The notes: generated from the letters alone by a model not told the origin. A stretch of 11,461 nt of DNA from JBHJOF01 sp050330055 (GCA_050330055.1 JBHJOF010000333.1:1-11461), one strand, 5' to 3'. Counted from the stretch's first letter, positions 1 to 7,158 are shown. Made by a program: numbers and translations.

Positions 1-17
1 TCAAGAAAACCAACAAC

Positions 18-118
18 ACCCCCCACCCTAACCCTCCCCCGCAAGGGGGGAGGGAAATTGGAGCGAGCCCAATATCTTACACCCTCCCCCTTGACGGGGG
101 AGGGCCGGGGTGGGGGTG
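18..118. repeat. Nested C/G-rich palindromic repeat doublet
   Basis: Two short hairpins of the same design lie side by side. CCCTCCCCC at 32-40 pairs with GGGGGAGGG at 46-54, and the same arms recur at 82-90 and 96-104. An outer pair, a CACCCCCC-like arm near 18-30 and a GGGTGGGGGTG arm near 108-118, can enclose both. This is the layout of REP/BIME-type intergenic repeats. C/G hairpins of this kind are common between genes in alphaproteobacteria. They could end transcripts from a gene left of the window or be mobile REP-like units. The pairing is read directly; the family assignment is inference. Confidence 0.6.
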
Positions 119-150
119 AATCAGGTGATTCCGATAGCTGGTACTAGTTT

Positions 151-180
151 GTGTTCATCTGTGTTCATCTGTGTCAAATC
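151..180. repeat. 10-bp tandem repeat GTGTTCATCT
   Basis: GTGTTCATCT occurs twice in perfect tandem (151-160, 161-170), followed by a degenerate third unit starting GTGT at 171. It lies about 115 bases upstream of the DUF1203 gene. I recall similar TCTGTGTTCATCTGTG strings as recurrent intergenic motifs in unrelated bacteria, with no assigned function. The rest of 1-293 shows no convincing coding sequence. Confidence 0.6.
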
Positions 181-293
181 ATCTTTCCCTTTCAGCCATC
201 TCCATCGTTGTCGCGTCTGAGCAAGCTTCGGATAGCCGCGTCGCGCGGGCGGCGCCATAGTCCGGCCATCGTCCCCGTTAGAGAGCAGCAGCC

Positions 294-767
294 ATGTCCG
301 CCATCCGTTTCGTCTCGCTGCCGGGCGAGCAGGCCGCCGCCTATTGGTCGGGCGCGCCCGACGCCAACGGCCAGGCGCCCGAGGTGCACGTCTCCGACGG
401 CGACGGCGTGCCCTGCCGCCACTGCCAGCAGGACGTGGCCGCGGGCGAGCGCTACCTGATCCTGGCGCACCGGCCCTTCCCGGCGGCGCAGCCCTATGCC
501 GAGGTCGGCCCGATCTTCCTGCACGCTGAGCCCTGCCCGCGCTATCCCGAGACCGGCCGCATCCCGCCCATGTTTCTCGCGCGCGCGAGCTATCTCCTGA
601 AGGGCTACAGCGCCGCCGACCGCATCGTCTACGGCACCGGCCAGATCGTCCCCTCGCCCGAGATCGCCGCGGCCGCCGCCCGCATCCTGGCCCGCGACGA
701 CGTGGCCTACGTGCACGTGCGGTCGGCGACGAACAACTGCTTCAGCTGCAGGGTGGAAAGGGGGTAG
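294..767 (+). CDS. DUF1203 family protein
   Basis: A 157-residue soluble protein of the DUF1203 family, whose molecular function is not established. The family pattern is visible: a CxxC pair (C41, C44), then GERYLIL (51-57), a PF turn, and PYAEVGPIFLH (67-77) followed by C81. C41, C44, H77 and C81 could form a metal site, which is inference. No signal peptide or membrane segment is evident. The ATG is preceded by GAGAG at 281-285, about 8 bases upstream, so this start is favoured. Length fits the family. GC content is high, like the core genes further right, and unlike the AT-richer block that begins just after its stop. It appears to be a single-gene unit; the next gene lies on the opposite strand and converges on it. 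Confidence 0.85.
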   Translation: MSAIRFVSLPGEQAAAYWSGAPDANGQAPEVHVSDGDGVPCRHCQQDVAAGERYLILAHRPFPAAQPYAEVGPIFLHAEPCPRYPETGRIPPMFLARASYLLKGYSAADRIVYGTGQIVPSPEIAAAAARILARDDVAYVHVRSATNNCFSCRVERG

Positions 768-843
768 GAAGGAGTGAGAGAATATAGCCGTATCTCAAGT
801 GCCGCGCATCAGATCGGCGGTTGTTGATCTGGGCGCTACATTG

Positions 844-1185
844 TTACTTACGACGTCTATATACTAGCCAATAGTACAGGATACCTCGCACTCCTACATA
901 TGAACGCGAGAGAATCTTGTATATGAGTCTTGCTTCCTCTTTGAACGGGATTCTGCTCCAAATATAGACAGAAATTTCATAAAGGGTGACGACAACTCTT
1001 ACTGTGTTCGCTTGAATAATTGCCCGTTTGATAATCTGTCTTTGCTCTTCCGGACACGGCTGTCTGTGGATGAAACGAACCTCTTCCAGTTCTCCCAAGT
1101 CGACTTGATGGTCGCGCTGAGGTTTCCCACAGAAAGGGCACTGTGCATCCCAGTCTCCGTCGAAGTTCGTATATTCGATTTGCAT
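844..1185 (-). CDS. Small hypothetical protein with CPFCG knuckle
   Basis: A 113-residue protein I do not recognise. Near its N-terminus it has DAQCPFCGKP (about residues 13-22), a CxxC knuckle of the rubredoxin/zinc-ribbon type, and a further lone Cys in RQPCPEEQ (about 41-48). No second CxxC is seen, so any metal site would be incomplete or shared between chains. The C-terminal third is basic and rich in Tyr, Ile and Trp and might bind membrane or nucleic acid; this is speculative. It follows the DUF4209 gene on the same strand after 108 bases and shares its lower GC, so the two may be co-transcribed. The start is uncertain. The frame is open upstream to 1248 without another ATG. A better Shine-Dalgarno (GGAG) precedes an ATG at 1247 in a different frame, which reads only 82 codons. 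Coding status is plausible, not certain. Confidence 0.5.
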   Translation of the reverse strand: MQIEYTNFDGDWDAQCPFCGKPQRDHQVDLGELEEVRFIHRQPCPEEQRQIIKRAIIQANTVRVVVTLYEISVYIWSRIPFKEEARLIYKILSRSYVGVRGILYYWLVYRRRK

Positions 1186-1293
1186 CTGAACATGCTCTTC
1201 GCTAGACGCGCCCCTTGCTGTCCCCCAATCTCCGCAGATGCGCCCATTTCATTGGCTCCAATTGATAAGTGCCAACAAAATTACGGAGCCAAG

Positions 1294-3039
1294 TTATCCT
1301 TTCGGCTCGTTCAGACAACTTTCGACAAACGATCGAAAGGTTGGCGTGTGCATGACGACGATCCTAAGAATGAGCCACCATAGATATAGAGCACCGTGGC
1401 CAGCGAGGTGCTCATCACCGAGTAATCCATGAGCCAAAAGATTTCGAAAATTTGAACCGGGTTGACCCAATAGTAGCGAGCGAAGTTCATACACGTGGGC
1501 GTTTCCTAGCATATCAGCCAACGCGGACTCGTTGAGTATCTTACCGAGTGGCCACGCCTCCTCAATCCCGACAGCATCCAGGGCAGTGGTGATTGTACCT
1601 TGCTGTGCGAGCAAAGCCCTCAAAGCATTCTCCACTTGAGGAATCAACAGATGTAAAGCCGTCGAGATATCCCACTCAAATCCAAACCGGATGCCCCGCG
1701 CAAATATGGAAACACGCCCATCAGGTATAAAGGCGCTCTCCTTCACAAATGCCTCGATTGCCGGGCTATAGACACCATGCTCAGAAAGCATTTGTCGCAT
1801 TGCAGGCGCAATTGAGCCCGCGACGGCCTCCAGCCGGTAGGGGTCAGCATAGTACGCCATGAACCCTAGCATCGCGCGCTCGCGTTCGGCAGGATCGCCT
1901 GTAAGTGCAGGAGGCCGGACGTCGACTTTTCTGCCAGCGCCGTCAAATATGCCGGCAGCAATTGTTGCCTGAAAGGGACTGTCCGCGATCATCTGTTCAA
2001 TTTCGGAACGGTATGGTATGGGATCAATCGGACGAGCGATTGCGGCAAGAATGCACAGCGCATCTTCGAAGCTCTTGCCTGTAAGCAGCTCCTTGGCTCT
2101 TTTTGCCTTCTCTGAGACGTCGATTTGAATGGTTGTGGTTTGCATTTCACTGCGCATCTTCTCACCGGCTATGTTAAGCCGTCGGTGCAACTCTTTGATG
2201 CGATCAGCGCTTCCAGGCACACTCCGGTAAGCTTGAATTGCATCATTCCAGAACTTATGTGCGGCAATGAATGAGCCGGCTCCCTCGCGAACCTCAGCCT
2301 CATCCGCCATGCGTTCCGCTCGTGCACGCATGGCTTCGTTTGCCTTTGTCGTGTCCCCCGCGCGCCGGTGAAACTTGGCTTCGTGTTCAAAGTGTTCCCA
2401 GGCGCGCCGAAAGTCACGTTCAGCGCTTGCGCGCGCCGCAACCTTTGCGGCGAGAGCAGCGAGTTCAGATGGATTACCAGCTTGAAACTCATATAGCAGC
2501 GATAATCCGCGGTGCGTTAACCAAGATTTGTCCCCGCCGTCGTAGTGGCGGACTCTTTCGAGCAAATGACTGAGAGATTTATCGAACAGCGGGTCGCTTT
2601 TTCCAAGCAACCTGGCGAGCCGTATCGCTCGTTCATAACGCTCCATGCCCGCGACCCAGTGTTTTGGGTCCTCGAGACGCATTCCGGACTCGAGATAAGC
2701 CTCAACGGCGATGCGAGCCGCGACGTGATCGCCGCGTCGCAACCACAGGATATCCGCAACTCGGGCCCTAAACTCTGGATCACTAACACAGTCCAGGGTA
2801 GGGCGGAGTGCATCGAGTTGCGCTTCTGTGAGACCTTCAAGAGTGACCGTTGGAGCAAACGGTGCTTGCGCATTCCTACGCTGATACCAGAGGCTGAAAA
2901 CTTGGGCGAGAAGCCCCCATCCTGGACCTGTGTGGTCTCGAAAGGCACGTGCAAACTCGAAATTCTCCTTCTTCTCCACCTGAGCAAGCGCTGCCTCTAT
3001 CTCTTCACATGTTGGTATGTCTACTGTCATTGAATCCAC
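1294..3039 (-). CDS. DUF4209 domain (HEPN-like) protein
   Basis: A 581-residue, mostly helical soluble protein. The C-terminal part (about 440-560) matches DUF4209: a D-x-S-x-A helix reading LLIPQVENALRALL, then FRNLLAHGLL with R532, N533, H537 and G538. DUF4209 is defined by an RNxxxHG signature. This resembles the Rx4-6H motif of HEPN domains, many of which are RNases in toxin-antitoxin and abortive-infection systems. The N-terminal 400 residues are Ala/Arg/Glu-rich helices that look like TPR/HEAT-type scaffolding. The first codon is GTG at 3039; an in-frame ATG at 3030 is an alternative start, and neither has a strong ribosome site. Base composition is clearly lower in GC than the flanking metabolic genes, which suggests transfer. 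It is probably co-transcribed with the small CPFCG gene downstream. Family call is firm; nuclease or defence function is inference. Confidence 0.85.
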   Translation of the reverse strand: MDSMTVDIPTCEEIEAALAQVEKKENFEFARAFRDHTGPGWGLLAQVFSLWYQRRNAQAPFAPTVTLEGLTEAQLDALRPTLDCVSDPEFRARVADILWLRRGDHVAARIAVEAYLESGMRLEDPKHWVAGMERYERAIRLARLLGKSDPLFDKSLSHLLERVRHYDGGDKSWLTHRGLSLLYEFQAGNPSELAALAAKVAARASAERDFRRAWEHFEHEAKFHRRAGDTTKANEAMRARAERMADEAEVREGAGSFIAAHKFWNDAIQAYRSVPGSADRIKELHRRLNIAGEKMRSEMQTTTIQIDVSEKAKRAKELLTGKSFEDALCILAAIARPIDPIPYRSEIEQMIADSPFQATIAAGIFDGAGRKVDVRPPALTGDPAERERAMLGFMAYYADPYRLEAVAGSIAPAMRQMLSEHGVYSPAIEAFVKESAFIPDGRVSIFARGIRFGFEWDISTALHLLIPQVENALRALLAQQGTITTALDAVGIEEAWPLGKILNESALADMLGNAHVYELRSLLLGQPGSNFRNLLAHGLLGDEHLAGHGALYLWWLILRIVVMHTPTFRSFVESCLNEPKG

Positions 3040-3215
3040 TCAATACGAATGAATAAGGGGTTCAATATGACTTGTAGTGCTACTCTACTTGCTCAACCCC
3101 AGGACATCAAGATTTGGTGCGCATAAATTGTGTGGTAACGCCGCAATCCTAGTGCAAGCAAATCGCAAAGGCAGTCAGAACCGGTCTTTCGCAGCCAGCC
3201 GCTCGGTAAACCCAA
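3040..3215. other. Intergenic region upstream of the DUF4209 gene
   Basis: This stretch lies between the start of the DUF4209 gene and the terminator of the decayed oxidoreductase. It is AT-richer on the DUF4209 side and GC-rich on the other, so the compositional junction falls near 3180. It must hold the DUF4209 promoter if that gene has its own. I see no convincing -35/-10 pair and no supported ORF. Confidence 0.4.
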
Positions 3216-3245
3216 CGGCGCCCGCCGGGTCTCCGACGGGCGCCG
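3216..3245 (-). terminator. Hairpin terminator of the decayed oxidoreductase gene
   Basis: CGGCGCCCG at 3216-3224 and CGGGCGCCG at 3237-3245 form a perfect 9-bp stem with a 12-base loop. It starts 28 bases past the ancestral stop codon (3274-3276) of the minus-strand remnant. On the minus strand it is followed by GTTGGGTTT, a weak T-rich tail. Position and strength suit a factor-independent terminator that has outlived its gene. Confidence 0.6.
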
Positions 3246-3273
3246 CTGTCGGGCAGGCTAAAGTCAGGCGCGT

Positions 3274-3540
3274 CTACGCAAACATAATCCCGCTCTCCCT
3301 CACCGGCAGCGTGGTCACCCGCTTCCCCGTCGCCGCGTAGATGGCGTTGGCCAAAGCCGGGCCGGCGGGGGGGGGCGCCGGGTTCGCCGACGCCGGTGGG
3401 CGGCTCGCTCGAGGCCACGAAGTGGACCTCGATTGCCGGCATGTCGCTCATGCGCAGCGGCTCGTAGTCGGGGAAGTTCGACTGGTCGACCGTGCCCTCA
3501 CTCAACGTGATCGGTTGCGCATGACGGCGCCCAGGCCATG
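3274..3540 (-). pseudogene. Remnant of molybdopterin-dependent oxidoreductase large subunit
   Basis: Only the last ~88 codons of a xanthine dehydrogenase/IorB-type molybdenum hydroxylase large subunit remain. Reading down the minus strand, one frame gives HGLGAVMRN (from 3540). A second gives ITLSEGTVDQSNFPDYEPLRMSD, then APAIEVHF-like and GVGEPGAPP segments. Past a nine-C run (3367-3375) the first frame resumes as AGPALANAIYAATGKR and ends RESGIMFA at a TAG (3274-3276). Two single-base changes explain this: a lost base near 3511-3513 and an extra C in the run. The GVGE motif, whose Glu (codon 3383-3385) is the catalytic base in this family, is still present. Upstream of 3540 the similarity stops abruptly, so the MoCo-binding N-terminal and middle parts are gone. 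Intact relatives exceed 700 residues. Fragment identity is firm. Confidence 0.85.
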
Positions 3541-3740
3541 GCCGAGTTTGCGGCTAATTATCTGCCCGAAACACCGTCTGCACTGCAAGATTTACCAACG
3601 AACACAAACGATCCTGGCAATCCTGCTGCGAACTTCCGCGTGTGGCCGGAAGGCCGCGCCCGCGGCGATCGAGTTTACCCTTCGTGAACCAACAGTAGTG
3701 CAGACTCTGGCTCATTCCCGCGATGTGAGGTCGACAGGCC

Positions 3741-3746
3741 AGAGGA
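3741..3746 (+). promoter_or_regulatory. Ribosome binding site fixing the DUF2336 start
   Basis: AGAGGA lies 8 bases before the ATG at 3755. It decides against the much longer open frame that runs from 3341, whose first ~138 codons are antisense to the oxidoreductase remnant and have no protein-like features. Confidence 0.7.
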
Positions 3747-3754
3747 ATGTCGGG

Positions 3755-4891
3755 ATGGCCGAAACAGTTACGGCTGAATCGAAGCCCGTACAGGGCGTGA
3801 ACTTGCAAGACCTGATCGAGCTCGCCCGCGACAAGTCTCAGAAGGGACGCGCGGCGCTGGTCTCCGCCATGACCGACCTCTACGAGCAGCAGGCGCACTG
3901 CCTGACCGAGACCGACCGCGCCATGATGGTCGACATCCTGCACCAGCTCGTGCACGAGGTGGAGGTCTCGGTCCGCCACGCGCTCGCCGAGTACTTCGCC
4001 GAGCGCCGCGACGCGCCGCAGCAGCTCGTGGTGATGCTGGCCAACGACGAGATCGACGTGGCCTACCCGATTCTGGTCAAGAGCGAGGTGCTGAGGGACG
4101 AGCAGCTCATCGAGGTCATCCAGTTCCGCACCATGGAGCACCAGCTGGCGATCGCCATGCGCGATTACGTCAGCGAACCGGTCTCCCAAGCCCTGGTCGA
4201 CACCGACAACGAGCAGGTCGTCGTCACGCTGCTGCGCAACCGCGGCGCCGCGATCGCGAGCGGCACCATGGAGCAGCTGGTGGACAAGTCGCGCCAGGTT
4301 CCCGACTACCGCGCGCTGCTGGTGCACCGGGAAGAGCTTCCGGCGGCGCTGGCGAAGAAGCTCTACTGGGGCGTCTCGGCCGCCTTGCGCAAGCATATCG
4401 TCGAGCACTTCGAGATCGATCCGGCCGAGCTTGACGAAGCCATCGAGACTACGGTCAAGAGCGTGCTGGTCAAGGACGCGGGCCTGCCGCCGCCCCCGCC
4501 GCCGATGGCCGAACCGCCCAAGCCGGGCAACATCGAAGCCCTGCTCGCCGCCCTGCGCTGCGGCGACATCGCCCAGTTCCTCGAGGGCTTCCGCAAGCTG
4601 AGCCGGCTGCGCATGACCCTGGTGCGCCGCATCCTCTTCGAGCCGGGCGGCGAGGGGCTGGCCATCGTCTGCCGCGCCAGCGGCCTGGACAAGTCCGCCT
4701 TCGTGACCATCCTGCTGTACTTCCGCCAGGGCCGGCTGGGCGACAAGCAGGTTGAGGTCGACGAGCTGGCCCGCGCCGTCCGCTTCTACGACGAGATCGC
4801 GCCGCAGGCGGCTCAGGCGTTCCTCGCCCGCCTGCGTCGCGACCCCGACTACCTCAACGCCCTCAGGCTGATCGAGCAGACGGGCGGGTAA
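3755..4891 (+). CDS. DUF2336 domain-containing protein
   Basis: A 378-residue protein of the DUF2336 family, found mainly in alphaproteobacteria and without an agreed biochemical role. From about residue 15 to 235 it consists of repeated amphipathic helices (for example LVHEVEVSVRHALAEYFAER) that resemble HEAT-type repeats. A flexible linker follows with six consecutive prolines (245-250) and further P/K residues. A second helical part (about 262-375) contains MTLVRRILFEPGGEGLAIVCRA, which looks like a second copy of the repeat fold. No signal peptide, membrane helix or catalytic motif is seen, so a scaffold or adaptor role is likely; that is inference. The start is set by AGAGGA at 3741. High GC and codon choice match the core genes. 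It is transcribed alone and converges on the flavoenzyme gene, with palindromic repeats between them. Confidence 0.85.
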   Translation: MAETVTAESKPVQGVNLQDLIELARDKSQKGRAALVSAMTDLYEQQAHCLTETDRAMMVDILHQLVHEVEVSVRHALAEYFAERRDAPQQLVVMLANDEIDVAYPILVKSEVLRDEQLIEVIQFRTMEHQLAIAMRDYVSEPVSQALVDTDNEQVVVTLLRNRGAAIASGTMEQLVDKSRQVPDYRALLVHREELPAALAKKLYWGVSAALRKHIVEHFEIDPAELDEAIETTVKSVLVKDAGLPPPPPPMAEPPKPGNIEALLAALRCGDIAQFLEGFRKLSRLRMTLVRRILFEPGGEGLAIVCRASGLDKSAFVTILLYFRQGRLGDKQVEVDELARAVRFYDEIAPQAAQAFLARLRRDPDYLNALRLIEQTGG

Positions 4892-4922
4892 GGGACGGAG
4901 CCGTTCGCGGCGTCGGCCTTCC

Positions 4923-4975
4923 TAGAGCATTTTCAGGCGAAGTGGAAGCCGGTTCGCCGTCCGAAAATGCGACCA
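4923..4975. repeat. Intergenic palindromic repeat (GAGCATTTTC type)
   Basis: GCATTTTC (4927-4934) pairs with GAAAATGC (4963-4970), and inside it GGCGAA (4936-4941) pairs with TTCGCC (4953-4958), giving an interrupted hairpin. From memory, near-identical GAGCATTTTC...GAAGTGGA...CCGGTTCGC units are dispersed between genes in many alphaproteobacterial genomes. It lies 31 bases past the DUF2336 stop and may help end that transcript. Confidence 0.65.
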
Positions 4976-4987
4976 ATCAAGACGTTA

Positions 4988-5027
4988 TAGAGCATGATCC
5001 GATTCGATTGGATCGGATCATGCTCTA
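4988..5027. terminator. Perfect 16-bp palindrome between convergent genes
   Basis: TAGAGCATGATCCGAT (4988-5003) and its exact reverse complement (5012-5027) enclose an 8-base loop. The right arm includes the stop codon (5025-5027) of the minus-strand flavoenzyme gene. Such a stem can act as a bidirectional terminator or mRNA 3'-end stabiliser for both convergent transcripts. It shares the AGAGCAT core with the neighbouring repeat at 4923, so the two probably form one composite repeat element. Neither side has a clear T-run, so a true factor-independent terminator is not certain. Confidence 0.6.
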
Positions 5028-7148
5028 GAATCCCTTGCACAACCTCAACGCATCGTAGATCGCCGCGTGGATGTTGCGAGAAGCGACCGCGTCGCCGATG
5101 CGGAAGAGCTGGTAGGTGCCGTCGGGATTTGCCGTCACGTCTTGCGGCCGGCCGGCGATCAGGGCCTGGTAATCGGCCTCGCCGAGGTTGGTCGAGCCTT
5201 CCTTCAGCGCGAAGTAGAGCTCGTCGAGCGGCAGGGTGCCGTGCTCGATCACCACCTGGTCGACCAGGCGCTCGCTCGTCTTGCGGCTGTAGTCGCTACC
5301 GAGGACGGCGGCCAGCTTGTTGCCGGCGCGGGTCACGCGCAGCAGGCGCGTGTTGATGGTGATGGTGACGCCGTGCTCCTGGAAGGCGCGGGCGTACTGG
5401 ACGTGGTTGAGGCCGCCGATCTCGGGCGCGAAGTAGCGCTCGGGCGTGACGATCTCCAGGCGCGCGCCGGCCTCGGCGATGAACTCGGCCGCGCTCATGC
5501 CCGGGTGGGCGCCGTTGTCGTCGAACAGCAGCACCTCCTCGGCCGGCTTCACGTCGCCCGACAGGATGTCCCAGCTCGAGACCGCCAGCTCGGCCCCGGC
5601 CTCGGCAAGATCGGTAAGCGGCGGGGCCGTGTTGGGCAGGCCGCCGGTGGCGACGATCACCACGTCGGGCGCCTCGGCCAGAATGTCGGCCGCCTCGGCG
5701 TAGCTGTTGAAGCGCAGCGCGGCGCCCAGTTCTTCGAGACGCGCCATACGCCACTCGACGATGCCGATCAGCTCCTTGCGGCGGGCGAGACGCGCGGCCA
5801 GGCGTATCTGCCCGCCCGGCTGGTCGGCCGCCTCGAACAGCACCACATCGTGGCCGCGCAGGGCCGAGACGCGGGCGGCCTCCAGGCCGGCCGGGCCGGC
5901 GCCGACCACCACCACCTTGCGCGCCGGGCCCGGCCCACGCGCGATCACGTGCGGCATGGTGGCCTCGCGGCCGGTCGCCGGGTTATGGATGCAGAGCGCC
6001 TCGTGGCCCTCGTAGATGCGGTCGAGGCAGTAGGTGGCGCCGACGCAGGGGCGGATCTCCTGCTCGCGGCCCTCGGCCACCAGCTTCGCAATGTGCGGCT
6101 CGGCGATGTGGGCGCGGGTCATGCCGACCATGTCGAGCTTGCCGCTGGCAATCGCGTGGCGTGCGGTCGCCACGTCGGGGATGCGCGCGGCGTGGAACAC
6201 CGGGAACTTCGTCGCCTGGCGCACCTCGCCGGCGAAGTCGAGATGCGGCGCCGAGCGCATGCCCATGACCGGGATCACCTCGGCCAGAGGCGCGTCAGCC
6301 TCGATGTGGCCGCGGATCACGTTGAGGAAGTCGATCTGGCCGGTCGCGACCAGGCGGCGTGCGATCTCGATCCCTTCTTCGCGCGAGAGGCCGCGCTCCC
6401 AGTCCTCGTCGCAGACCAGGCGCAGGCCCATGATGAAGCCGGGCCCGACCGCGGCGCGGATCGCATCGAGCACGCGGTAGGTAAAGCGCAGGCGGTTGTC
6501 GAGCGCGCCGCCGTAGTCGTCGTCGCGCAGGTTGGTGGCGGGCGACCAGAAGCCGTCCAAGAGGTGGCCATAGCACTCCAGCTCGATGCCGTCGAGGCCG
6601 GCCGCCTGCATGCGCTGGGCGGCGGCGGCGTAGCCCTTGACGATGCGCGCCAGGTCCCAGTCCTCGGCCTGCTTGGGGAAGGCGCGGTGCGCCGGCTCGC
6701 GGACCGGCGAGGGCGCCAGCACCGGCAGCCAGTCGGCCTTGTTCCAGCTGGTGCGCCGGCCGAGATGCGTGAGCTGGATCATGACCGCGCTGCCGTGCTC
6801 GTGGCAGTCGTCGGCCAGGCGCTTCAGCCACGGCACGATCTCGTCCTTGTAGGCCAGCAGGTTGCCGAAGGCGGGCGGCGAGTCCTCCGCCACCACGGCC
6901 GAGCCGGCCGTCATGGTGAGCGCGATGCCGCCCTTGGCCTTCTCGACGTGATAGAGCCGGTAGCGGTCCTTGGGCAGCCCGTCCTCGGCGTAGTTCGGCT
7001 CGTGCGCCGTCGACATGATGCGGTTGCGCAAGACCAGGTGCTTCAGGCGATAGGGCTGCAGCAGCGGGTCCTTGGCGGCCGACGGCGCGGGGCTGGCCGC
7101 GGCGGGGACGGGGTAGGTTGGGACCAGATTGTCGGCGGCGGAGGCCAT
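5025..7148 (-). CDS. NADH:flavin oxidoreductase, N-methylproline demethylase type
   Basis: A 707-residue iron-sulfur flavoprotein of the trimethylamine dehydrogenase/2,4-dienoyl-CoA reductase class. It closely resembles proteins annotated as N-methylproline demethylase (StcD type), which remove the last N-methyl group in proline betaine breakdown. Order: an Ala/Pro-rich N-terminal extension (2-26); an old-yellow-enzyme FMN barrel starting DPLLQPYRLKHLVLRNRI, with QLTHLGRR and SPATN...YGG...NRLRF; a cysteine cluster C368, C374, C386; a GAGPAG dinucleotide-binding loop (416-421) with E439 ending the second strand; and a C-terminal NAD(H)-type half ending in the IGDAVASRNIHAAI segment. The position equivalent to the second cluster cysteine is Ala371. 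The ATG at 7148 has GGAGAG 10 bases upstream; the frame is open to 7229, but that extension lacks a site. It lies downstream of the aconitase X genes on the same strand. The substrate is inferred from family resemblance. Confidence 0.88.
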   Translation of the reverse strand: MASAADNLVPTYPVPAAASPAPSAAKDPLLQPYRLKHLVLRNRIMSTAHEPNYAEDGLPKDRYRLYHVEKAKGGIALTMTAGSAVVAEDSPPAFGNLLAYKDEIVPWLKRLADDCHEHGSAVMIQLTHLGRRTSWNKADWLPVLAPSPVREPAHRAFPKQAEDWDLARIVKGYAAAAQRMQAAGLDGIELECYGHLLDGFWSPATNLRDDDYGGALDNRLRFTYRVLDAIRAAVGPGFIMGLRLVCDEDWERGLSREEGIEIARRLVATGQIDFLNVIRGHIEADAPLAEVIPVMGMRSAPHLDFAGEVRQATKFPVFHAARIPDVATARHAIASGKLDMVGMTRAHIAEPHIAKLVAEGREQEIRPCVGATYCLDRIYEGHEALCIHNPATGREATMPHVIARGPGPARKVVVVGAGPAGLEAARVSALRGHDVVLFEAADQPGGQIRLAARLARRKELIGIVEWRMARLEELGAALRFNSYAEAADILAEAPDVVIVATGGLPNTAPPLTDLAEAGAELAVSSWDILSGDVKPAEEVLLFDDNGAHPGMSAAEFIAEAGARLEIVTPERYFAPEIGGLNHVQYARAFQEHGVTITINTRLLRVTRAGNKLAAVLGSDYSRKTSERLVDQVVIEHGTLPLDELYFALKEGSTNLGEADYQALIAGRPQDVTANPDGTYQLFRIGDAVASRNIHAAIYDALRLCKGF

Positions 7149-7158
7149 GGTGAGTGAA

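Noticed and set aside
3149..3505. 118-codon minus-strand frame as an intact gene
   Set aside because: Its first part matches the oxidoreductase C-terminus but its second part is out of frame past the C run. It is a pseudogene segment, not a separate protein.
3341..3754. 138-codon upstream extension of the DUF2336 frame
   Set aside because: It is antisense to the oxidoreductase remnant for most of its length and has no family similarity. The ATG at 3755 has a good ribosome site.
3554..4408. 284-codon minus-strand frame opposite DUF2336
   Set aside because: Low-complexity His/Leu/Val/Arg-rich translation typical of antisense frames; the plus strand carries a recognised domain.
5067..7157. 696-codon open frame on the plus strand opposite the flavoenzyme gene
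   Set aside because: It is a GC-driven antisense frame. Its translation is low-complexity (Val/Ala/Gly/Arg/His) with no family motifs, while the opposite strand encodes a clear full-length flavoenzyme.
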